DNA of 6,929 nucleotides from an uncultured Gemmatimonadota bacterium (GTDB lineage Bacteria; Gemmatimonadota; Gemmatimonadetes; Longimicrobiales; Gaopeijiaceae). A model generated the notes under the pieces. It had not been told where the DNA came from. It did not search any database and saw only the letters and a program-made list of their open reading frames with translations. The position numbers and the translations under genes are program-made. The DNA is taken from positions 1-6,929 of the forward strand of contig CALHIO010000210.1 in the NCBI GenBank assembly GCA_938030915.1, in the 5' to 3' direction. This document shows, in pieces, positions 1-5,591 of the stretch (positions within the stretch are counted from its first letter, which is position 1; every line of letters starts with the position of its first letter).

Positions 1-1013
1 CCGCCCCGAGGGTCTTCTATGCGGGCCCGCTCCTCGACGGAGAGTTCGTGGTGTATGACGGGACCGGTCGACCACCGCTCGGTATTGGAAATCCCGACGT
101 GGAGACGGCGCGCGCGAACGTGGCTCGTCTGGCGGATGCGGGGGTCGACTTCCTGAAGATCTACGAGATGGTCACCCCGGAGGTCTTCGAGGTGCTCGTG
201 GAAGAAGCGAACGCTCGGGGGCTTCCCATGGATGGCCACGTGCCCCTGTCGATGAGGGCACGCGATGTCGGGCCCCGTGTCCAGTCGCTCGAACACCTGC
301 GAAACATCGAGATGGACTGTGTTGCCGATGCCGAGGCGTGGCTGGCCGAACGCCGCAGTCTGCTGGCCAACCAGGACGGGGTCCCCGGCGGAACGCTTCG
401 GTCGAACCTGCACAGCCTGCAGCGGCTCCCGGCGGTGGACGCGTACGACGAGGCCAGCTGCGCAGAGGTGGTCGCCGCGATGATGAATACGATCCAGGTC
501 CCGACGCTACGGCTCAACGCACTCGGCGTGATGCCGCCCTTCGAGCGTGAGGATTGGAGTGAGCTGCTGACCAAGCTTCCGGCGGACGTGTCGCAGGAGT
601 GGGGTGAGGCCACCGAGGCGAACCGTCAGGGCGGCCCGATGCGTGACCTGACCTATGGAGAGTGGAGTCTCTTCCTCGTGGGTCTTATGCACGAGGCGGG
701 TGTTCCCTTCGGCGCGGGGACGGATACCCCGATCGGCTTCGCTGCACCGGGCTACAGTCTGCACAGCGAGCTCGAGATGCTCGTGCGCGCCGGACTCACC
801 CCCCTCGAAGCGCTCGAGGCCGCCACGGTGCATCCGGCGGAGTTCTTCGGACTCGAGGACGAGATGGGCACGATCGAAGTAGGTCGCGTCGCCGATCTCG
901 TGCTTCTGACGCGCAATCCGCTCGAAAACATTACGAACACGCGATCTGTCGAGGCGGTCGTGACGAAGGGTCAGCTGCTGGACCGCAGTGCGCTGCGGGC
1001 GCTGGTGAACTGA
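1..1013 (+). CDS. Metal-dependent amidohydrolase family protein (imidazolonepropionase-like), C-terminal part, cut by left window edge
   Basis: This is the C-terminal part of a TIM-barrel amidohydrolase, which hydrolyses amide or related bonds at a binuclear metal site. The frame is open from the first full codon at base 3, so the GTG at 48 is internal and the true start lies upstream. Visible metal-site candidates are the lysine of FLKIYE (codon 156-158, the position usually carboxylated), His in DGHVPL (237-239), His in SLEHLRN (294-296) and Asp in GAGTDTP (723-725). The N-terminal HxH pair would be outside the window. The C-terminus has the classic family ending: GLTPLEALEAATVHPAEFFG, then GTIEVGRVADLVLL, NPLENI and a short closing beta-sandwich strand (AVVTKGQLLDR). 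Family members include Xaa-Pro or Arg/Lys dipeptidases and imidazolonepropionase; the substrate here cannot be told. Stop is TGA. The next gene on this strand is an AEC carrier 135 bp on. Family assignment is firm; specificity is unknown. Confidence 0.93.
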   Translation, partial: APRVFYAGPLLDGEFVVYDGTGRPPLGIGNPDVETARANVARLADAGVDFLKIYEMVTPEVFEVLVEEANARGLPMDGHVPLSMRARDVGPRVQSLEHLRNIEMDCVADAEAWLAERRSLLANQDGVPGGTLRSNLHSLQRLPAVDAYDEASCAEVVAAMMNTIQVPTLRLNALGVMPPFEREDWSELLTKLPADVSQEWGEATEANRQGGPMRDLTYGEWSLFLVGLMHEAGVPFGAGTDTPIGFAAPGYSLHSELEMLVRAGLTPLEALEAATVHPAEFFGLEDEMGTIEVGRVADLVLLTRNPLENITNTRSVEAVVTKGQLLDRSALRALVN

Positions 1014-1015
1014 TC

Positions 1016-1042
1016 GCACACGTTCCCGAGATCATCGTGTGC
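1016..1042 (+). terminator. Possible weak terminator or intergenic hairpin after the amidohydrolase gene
   Basis: A perfect 7-bp inverted repeat, GCACACG (1016-1022) and CGTGTGC (1036-1042), is separated by 13 bases and begins 3 bases after the amidohydrolase stop. It could fold in the transcript. No T-run follows, so it does not look like a standard rho-independent terminator. It may instead protect the 3' end of the mRNA, or be chance. Confidence 0.25.
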
Positions 1043-1102
1043 TGGTGACGCGCGAGGATGAATGGATGGGGACTTCATGACGTGGGCAGTTCGGGTGGTC
1101 GG

Positions 1103-1131
1103 TTGACATCGTTCACCCGCTGAGCCTCCAA
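1103..1131 (+). promoter_or_regulatory. Possible promoter upstream of the AEC transporter (perfect -35 only)
   Basis: A perfect TTGACA lies at 1103-1108 in the gap before the transporter. At 16-18 bases downstream the candidate -10 hexamers (CCTCCA, CTCCAA, TCCAAC) match TATAAT poorly. If used, the transcript would start about 10 bases before the TTG start codon. The hexamer could be coincidental. Confidence 0.2.
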
Positions 1132-1148
1132 CCGGATCGAGCGCACCG

Positions 1149-2090
1149 TTGATCCAGATCGCGGGCATCATCGCCCCCATTTTCGGGGTTATGGCCGTCG
1201 GCTATCTCGCCGTTCGTGTCGGCCTGTTCGGGGCGGTCACAGCACGGAGACTCGTCCTCTTCGTGTTCAACGCAGCGATCCCGATCATGCTCTTCTACCG
1301 GATCGCGACGATCGACTTTCCCGAAGAGATCGCGTGGAGCTTCCTGGGCGGCTACTACGCGTCTGCGTTCGCGGCGTACGGTCTGGGCATGCTCTCGGCG
1401 CGATTCCTCTTCCAGCGACCGATCGACGAGCAATCGATCTACGGCCTTGGAGCGGGATTTTCGAATACGGTACTCCTCGGCATCCCGCTGCTGGTCAGCG
1501 CCTTCGGTGATGAAGCAACCGTTCCCATTTTCCTGATCATTTCGTTCCACTCCGCCACGCTCCTTCCGGTCTCCATCATTCTGATCGAGACGGGGCGGGG
1601 GCGGGAAGGACAAGCGGCGAGTATGCGGGCGGCCCGCCTCGTGTTCGAGGTGGTCGCGAATCCCATCATCGCGGGGATTCTTCTCGGCCTCGGTGCGAAC
1701 CTGGCCGGACTCTCGACCCTCCCGGCACCGATCGATGCTGTCGGCAGAGTGATGGCCACGGTCGCCATCCCGTGCTCTCTGCTCGCCTTGGGGGCGTCAC
1801 TGGCCGGTTATCGACTCGAGGGACAGCTCGCGCCGGCCTCGGTGCTCGCCGGAATCAAGTTGCTCGTCCAGCCGATGCTGGCATGGGTGCTCGTCGTGCC
1901 CGTGCTCGGGCTCGGCTGGCCGTGGGCACCTGTTGCCGTGGTCATGGCCGGCTTGCCGAGTGCCGCGATGGTCTACCTCTTCGGGGCGCGCTACGAGACA
2001 GCGTCGGAGGTCGCGGCGAGTGCGGTCGTCCTCTCGTCCGCATTCTCGGTCGTGACGCTCTCGGTACTGCTCGTCCTCATGGGGGCCTGA
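1149..2090 (+). CDS. AEC (auxin efflux carrier) family inner-membrane transporter
   Basis: The 313-residue protein is almost wholly hydrophobic and matches the usual length (about 300-320) and layout of AEC carriers: two five-helix halves joined by a charged loop (about 147-160, ETGRGREGQ). Family-type motifs run in order: IAPIFGVMAVGYL (8-20), FNAAIPIMLFYRI (40-52), GFSNTVLLGIPLL (103-115), NPIIAGILLGLG (171-182), IPCSLLALGASLA (207-219), KLLVQPMLAW (237-246) and AGLPSAAMVYLFGARYE (267-283), ending in a hydrophobic helix. Bacterial members move organic anions such as malate or malonate, or other small solutes; the substrate is not readable here. The start is TTG at 1149. It is the only usual start codon between the upstream in-frame TGA (1104-1106) and the internal ATG at 1191, which would remove half of the first helix. 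There is no strong ribosome-binding site, only GGAT at 1134-1137. The gene ends 9 bp from the stop of the convergent S9 peptidase gene. Confidence 0.92.
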   Translation: MIQIAGIIAPIFGVMAVGYLAVRVGLFGAVTARRLVLFVFNAAIPIMLFYRIATIDFPEEIAWSFLGGYYASAFAAYGLGMLSARFLFQRPIDEQSIYGLGAGFSNTVLLGIPLLVSAFGDEATVPIFLIISFHSATLLPVSIILIETGRGREGQAASMRAARLVFEVVANPIIAGILLGLGANLAGLSTLPAPIDAVGRVMATVAIPCSLLALGASLAGYRLEGQLAPASVLAGIKLLVQPMLAWVLVVPVLGLGWPWAPVAVVMAGLPSAAMVYLFGARYETASEVAASAVVLSSAFSVVTLSVLLVLMGA

Positions 2091-2099
2091 GGGGAAGGG

Positions 2100-4175
2100 T
2101 CAGCCGTCGCTGGTCAGTCTCGGTCGCACGGGCTTGAGGTAGGTCTCCCACCAGCGCAGTTCGTTCATCATCCGATGCACGTTGTTCCAGTGCCCTCGGA
2201 TCCCGTGCGCCTGGCCGTCGTAGACGATCAGTTCGGCCGGCACGCCCTGCTTCTTCAGCGACGTATAGAGCTGGATCGCACCTTCGAGCGGTACGCGGTA
2301 ATCCACCTCGCCATGAACGAACAGAGTTGCGGCCTGAACGCCCCCTGAATTCAGGTACGCGGACTGGCGGATCATGATATCCCGCGCTTCGGGCTCCCAC
2401 GGGCGCCCGAAGAACTCCAACTCCTTGGTCCGAGCCACGTCGGAATGAGCGTAGTTGCTTGTCCAGTTCGACGCGCCCGCCCCGCTCACGGCCGCCCGAA
2501 ATCGGTCTGGGTAACGGGTGATGAGCCAGTTCGTCAGGATCCCGCCATACGAGTGGCCGGTCGAGCCGACACGATCGCGATCGACGGGGAAGCGCTCGAT
2601 CAGATGATCGACACCCGCCAGCGCGTCCTCCCCATCGTTGGTGCCCCAGCCCCCCCACGTACCCCACTTGAAGTCGTCGCCGTAACCTGTTGAGCTACGG
2701 AAGTTTGGCAGGAATACGAAATACCCGTTGGCGGCGAAGAACTGGTTCTTGAAGTTGAATCCGTACCCCGACGCCGAGTGAGGTCCGCCGTGGTTTACGA
2801 CGATGAGCGGGTACTCGGCCCCCGAGTTCCCCGAATACCCATGCGGGTAGAGGAGGAAGCCCTCGATCGGCGTGCCGTCGTAGCTTTCGTACAGGATCCG
2901 TTCCCAGCCACTGGGGGACACCTCGGCCAGGAACTCCGCGTGGACGTCGGTGAGTTGACGCTCGTTGGTCCCGTCGATATTCGCGGTCCAGACCTCCGGT
3001 GGCCGGTCGAAGTGTCCCACCGTGTAGGCCATCCGGTCGAAGTTTTCGTCGATGCTCAGGCCCTGTATCCGGCGGAGCCCGCTCGTGACCTGCTCGACCC
3101 CACCCCGGTCGGGGGAGATCCGGAAGAGGTGCGTAGCGCCGCCGATCCCGGTCGTGAAGTACATGTGATCACCATCCGGGGCCCAGCGTGGCGTGCCGGC
3201 ATCCAGATCGAAGTCGGCGGTGAGGTTTAACGGGTCACCCCCGGACGCCGGCCGGACGTACAGGTCGCGGGGGCCTCCATGATCGAGCTTCCGCTCGATG
3301 ATATAGTCCGTGCCGAACGAGCGGACGTAGGAGATCCACTCCCCGTCCGGCGAGAACTGCACACCGGAATACGTGAACCCGTCGTCCGTGAGCCGATTCA
3401 GCTCACCGGATACGCTGACCGTGAAGAGATCCGTGCGAGCGTACAGGAGTTCACTGAAGGCGTTCGGGTCCGCCGTGAAAAGGATCGTGCGACTATCCGG
3501 GCTCCACGATACGCTCCCCGGACGAAGCCCGAGGGTCGTGAGCTGCACTGCTTCTCCCGAGCCGTCGGCTCGCTCGAGGAAGATCTCCTCCGTGTTCGCG
3601 GCAGAGCGGTCGGGGAGTGGAAATTCCTGCCCATCTCGCACGAAGGGGTACCAGTCGAACTGCACGCCCTCGAACCGATCGGCGTGCCGCTGCTCAAAGT
3701 CGGTGAGCTCCGGTGCCGGCGGGGCAGGGCGCTCGATCTCGCGAACCACGGCGCGCCACATGCCATCCGGACTGAGTACCCCCACGGCCCCGAGCTCTGA
3801 AGCAGGTGTCGCGGCGTCGTTCGTCCGTTCCGGATCGATCAACCATCCCGCCCCTTCCGTGTCTTCCACGCGGAGATGGTCGCCGTCCCAGCGGGGTTTC
3901 GACACGTCCCGACCTGCCAGACGGACGAGCACGGGACCGTCGGAGCCGTCCGCGCGCACGATCCACGTTTGCTCGTCCGTGGAATTGTCCTGCTCGACGC
4001 GACTTGAAACCGTGTAGGTGACCCAGCGGCCGTCCGGTGAGATTCCGGGTGAGCCCACGGACTTGAGGGCATAGTAGTCCTCGAGCTGGAGGGCACGACC
4101 CGTCTGCGCGAGCACCGGATGCGCGAAAAGTGTCGGTGCGGCCAGTGCGAGCAGAGAGAGGGTTCGGAGACGCAT
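2100..4175 (-). CDS. Secreted S9 family peptidase (prolyl oligopeptidase / acylaminoacyl-peptidase type)
   Basis: This 691-residue serine peptidase should cleave peptides outside the cytoplasm. Residues 1-24 form a Sec signal peptide (MRLRTLSLLALAAP, then HPVLAQ, cleavage near residue 24). Residues about 30-425 form a beta-propeller with WD40/TolB-like blade motifs: ISPDGRW (45-51), LSPDG (134-138), WSPDS (224-228), FSPDGEW (274-280) and WAPDGD (331-336). From about 430 follows an alpha/beta-hydrolase domain. It holds the oxyanion loop NHGGPH (461-466), nucleophile Ser542 in GHSYGG, Asp625 in HGEVDYRVP and His657 in GQAHGIRG. The spacing (83 and 32 residues) suits S9 enzymes, and all key residues are present. 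The propeller normally limits access to oligopeptides. The ATG at 4175 has a strong GGAAGG ribosome-binding site 5 bases upstream. It lies 83 bp downstream of the TPR gene on the same strand, so co-transcription is possible. It could also be called a dipeptidyl-peptidase IV-like or S9C enzyme; the exact specificity is not decidable. Confidence 0.96.
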   Translation of the reverse strand: MRLRTLSLLALAAPTLFAHPVLAQTGRALQLEDYYALKSVGSPGISPDGRWVTYTVSSRVEQDNSTDEQTWIVRADGSDGPVLVRLAGRDVSKPRWDGDHLRVEDTEGAGWLIDPERTNDAATPASELGAVGVLSPDGMWRAVVREIERPAPPAPELTDFEQRHADRFEGVQFDWYPFVRDGQEFPLPDRSAANTEEIFLERADGSGEAVQLTTLGLRPGSVSWSPDSRTILFTADPNAFSELLYARTDLFTVSVSGELNRLTDDGFTYSGVQFSPDGEWISYVRSFGTDYIIERKLDHGGPRDLYVRPASGGDPLNLTADFDLDAGTPRWAPDGDHMYFTTGIGGATHLFRISPDRGGVEQVTSGLRRIQGLSIDENFDRMAYTVGHFDRPPEVWTANIDGTNERQLTDVHAEFLAEVSPSGWERILYESYDGTPIEGFLLYPHGYSGNSGAEYPLIVVNHGGPHSASGYGFNFKNQFFAANGYFVFLPNFRSSTGYGDDFKWGTWGGWGTNDGEDALAGVDHLIERFPVDRDRVGSTGHSYGGILTNWLITRYPDRFRAAVSGAGASNWTSNYAHSDVARTKELEFFGRPWEPEARDIMIRQSAYLNSGGVQAATLFVHGEVDYRVPLEGAIQLYTSLKKQGVPAELIVYDGQAHGIRGHWNNVHRMMNELRWWETYLKPVRPRLTSDG

Positions 4176-4180
4176 GGAAG

Positions 4181-4186
4181 CCTTCC
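4181..4186 (-). promoter_or_regulatory. Ribosome-binding site of the S9 peptidase gene
   Basis: Reading the minus strand, GGAAGG is followed by CTTCC and then ATG, a 5-base spacing. It is the clearest Shine-Dalgarno sequence in the window and supports the ATG at 4175. GGAAG-G-CTTCC is also an 11-base odd palindrome (4176-4186). Confidence 0.7.
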
Positions 4187-4258
4187 GGTCGGATGGTCAG
4201 AGCACGACCGAAAGTCCGAACCGTGGTATGGGCTGGCAAGGTGCCCTGCGCGAGCGCG

Positions 4259-5356
4259 CTACTCCATGACCGTCTGCCGGCTGTTGAGCTTAGTGTATGC
4301 GAGGCCGAGGTAGTAGTAGATGCCCACCAGCTCCTCTTCTCCGGCGGTCGCGACCTCGAAGGCTCGCTCCATGGACTTCACGGCGGCTTCCGGTCGACCC
4401 ATTTCCAGGAAGGTCTGGCCCAAGAGTTCGTATGTGGGCAGGTGATCCGCGGAGGCCCGCAGTGCCGCCTGAAAGGACCCGATCGCTTCGTCCAGAAGGC
4501 CCATGTTCTTATAGGCCGTACCGAGATCGTGGTGAGTCTGCACGTCGTTGCTGTCGAGATTTTCCGAAACCTTATCCTCGAACTGAGCGAGGACCGTGGC
4601 GAAGTCGGCCTGTTCGTCCCCACTCGGCTCCTCGCAGGAGACCTTGAAGTGGGTCGACTTTTCCGCCATGCCACCGAGGATCATTGCACCGAGATCGACG
4701 AAGTCGTCTTCATCGGATGTATCCTCCAGTTCCGGTGAGGTCTCCTCGACGGTGGTTCCTCCGATCGCCACGATCCGGGCCTTCATGTCCTCGGCCTGCT
4801 GCGCATCTCCGATGTGTTCGTAGTGACGGTGCGCGACCCGCAGGTGTTCAGCGGCCTCCTCTTCACGGCCTTGAGCGACCATCTGCTCAGCGAGCATGAC
4901 CCGGGCGTCGACGTCGTCGGGAGCGAGATCACAGAACTCGATGAGCGCGCGGACCGACTCGTCCATGTCGCCGTCACTGGCCATGCAGTCGGCATAGGCC
5001 AGGAAGTTCTCACGGGCTTCGGGCAGAAAACCCTGTTCTCCACGAATCCGCCCCATGAGTAGATAGGCGCCGTGATGCTGCGGGACGTGCCGAATGATCT
5101 TCTTGCACACCGCGATGGCGTTGTTCGGCAGGTATGCCTCGCGATAGAGCTCCACGGCCTTTACGTAATGCTCGACCGCCTGATCGAGCCCACCGACGCG
5201 GACGTAGAGATCCCCCATGCGGTGGTGGAGACCGATGTCCACCTGCTCATCGCCGGCGAGTTCTGCGAGCACTTCGGTGTATTGATCGAGCGCGCTTTGC
5301 CACTCCGCGTTCTGCTCGTGATTGCGTGCTTGCTGCTTGAGCGACTCGATGCCCAT
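4259..5356 (-). CDS. Tetratricopeptide-repeat (TPR) protein with central acidic linker
   Basis: This 365-residue soluble protein has no signal peptide or membrane segment, so it is probably a cytoplasmic scaffold that binds partner proteins. Residues 1-197 are an N-terminal TPR block: HHRMGDLYVRVGGLDQAVEHY (44-64), AYLLMGRIRGEQGFLPEARE (97-116) and ARVMLAEQMVAQGREEEAAE (151-170), with further degenerate helices. An acidic linker (about 203-222, ending DEDDFVDLG) follows. Next is a stretch (about 233-270) with EEPSGDEQADFATVLAQFED that precedes the C-terminal TPRs: HHDLGTAYKNMGLLDEAIGS (275-294), YELLGQTFLEMGRPEAAVKS (309-328) and YYYLGLAYTKLN (347-358). From memory, the order FVDLG, GDEQADF, HYDLG is typical of a TPR family common in Gemmatimonadota; this was not searched. 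The protein stops at TAG in what should be the last repeat's second helix, so the C-terminus may be short. ATG at 5356 has no clear Shine-Dalgarno sequence. A candidate promoter lies at 5397-5426. The partner and function are unknown. Confidence 0.9.
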   Translation of the reverse strand: MGIESLKQQARNHEQNAEWQSALDQYTEVLAELAGDEQVDIGLHHRMGDLYVRVGGLDQAVEHYVKAVELYREAYLPNNAIAVCKKIIRHVPQHHGAYLLMGRIRGEQGFLPEARENFLAYADCMASDGDMDESVRALIEFCDLAPDDVDARVMLAEQMVAQGREEEAAEHLRVAHRHYEHIGDAQQAEDMKARIVAIGGTTVEETSPELEDTSDEDDFVDLGAMILGGMAEKSTHFKVSCEEPSGDEQADFATVLAQFEDKVSENLDSNDVQTHHDLGTAYKNMGLLDEAIGSFQAALRASADHLPTYELLGQTFLEMGRPEAAVKSMERAFEVATAGEEELVGIYYYLGLAYTKLNSRQTVME

Positions 5357-5396
5357 GAGGTGCGGTCCGGTTGTGTGTTCGACGGTGTGCGACCGC

Positions 5397-5426
5397 TATA
5401 TACGCACTCGGATACGCCTGTGCCAG
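5397..5426 (-). promoter_or_regulatory. Candidate promoter of the TPR gene
   Basis: On the minus strand CTGGCA (5426-5421; 4 of 6 to TTGACA) is followed after 18 bases by TATATA (5402-5397; 5 of 6 to TATAAT). Transcription would begin near 5390, giving a leader of about 35 bases to the ATG at 5356. The same place reads as CTGGCAC followed by TATC, which has a perfect sigma-54 -24 element but a poor -12 element lacking GC. The sigma-70-like reading is preferred. Confidence 0.4.
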
Positions 5427-5429
5427 AAC

Positions 5430-5444
5430 TTTCTTTGCAAGAAA
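5430..5444. repeat. Short inverted repeat TTTCTT-TGC-AAGAAA
   Basis: A 6-bp perfect inverted repeat with a 3-base centre lies just upstream of the candidate TPR promoter (its -35 ends at 5426). That placement would suit an operator or activator site. No known regulator motif is recognised. Confidence 0.35.
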
Positions 5445-5511
5445 ATTGATGTTTCAGGATCGTAGTAAAGTGTTACAGAGCATGCGATTACGGCAATATC
5501 TATCAAGCTAA

Positions 5512-5523
5512 AAACATATGTTT
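5512..5523. repeat. 12-bp perfect palindrome AAACATATGTTT
   Basis: The sequence is identical to its reverse complement over 12 bases and sits in the AT-rich core of the gap. Such a site could bind a dimeric regulator. AT-rich DNA also gives palindromes by chance, so function is not shown. Confidence 0.4.
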
Positions 5524-5529
5524 CTAAAG

Positions 5530-5545
5530 GTGTTCGCGAGAACAC
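5530..5545 (-). terminator. Possible terminator hairpin after the propeller gene
   Basis: GTGTTC and GAACAC form a perfect 6-bp stem with a 4-base loop. The loop is TCGC on the minus strand and GCGA, a GNRA-type loop, on the plus strand. It lies about 47 bases past the propeller gene's stop. On the minus strand it is followed by CTTTAG and, further on, TTTTT within the palindrome. The short stem and weak T-run make it a marginal terminator. Confidence 0.35.
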
Positions 5546-5591
5546 TCTGAGCTCCGTGATCCGGGCAGGGTGGGGCTGTTCGGGGTACCGT

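Larger units (their letters stand above)
5357..5591. other. 235-bp non-coding gap with an AT-rich, palindrome-bearing core
   Basis: This gap separates the stop of the propeller gene from the start of the TPR gene. Positions 5421-5530 contain 39 G or C in 110 bases (35%), against GC-rich DNA on either side. Inside lie a candidate promoter, a TTTCTT/AAGAAA inverted repeat, a 12-bp perfect palindrome and a hairpin. No RNA gene or convincing ORF is seen. The region probably carries the end of one transcription unit and the control region of the next. Confidence 0.7.

Noticed and set aside
507..1019. 170-codon - strand frame opposite the amidohydrolase, and a similar one at 1113-1613 opposite the AEC gene
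   Set aside because: Both oppose genes with clear family motifs, and their translations are rich in charged residues without recognisable structure.
2077..2667. 196-codon - strand frame inside the S9 peptidase gene
   Set aside because: It is an out-of-frame reading of the catalytic domain region with an Arg/Gly-rich translation and no domain.
3279..4017. Long open frames on the + strand (3279-3800 and 3373-4017) opposite the S9 peptidase
   Set aside because: They lie antisense to a clearly real gene with signal peptide, propeller and catalytic motifs. Their translations are Arg/Ser/Pro-rich without recognisable domains, as expected for shadow frames in GC-rich DNA.
4130..4738. 202-codon + strand frame across the TPR/S9 junction
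   Set aside because: It is mostly antisense to the TPR gene, has no recognisable motif and covers the peptidase's ribosome-binding site, so it is a shadow frame.
5072..5449. 125-codon + strand frame opposite the TPR gene start and running into the gap
   Set aside because: It is antisense to conserved TPR helices and shows no independent coding signal.
5449..5511. 20-codon + strand mini-ORF in the AT-rich gap, beginning MFQDRSK
   Set aside because: It is very short, has only a weak AAGA-type upstream sequence and no downstream + strand gene; chance is sufficient.
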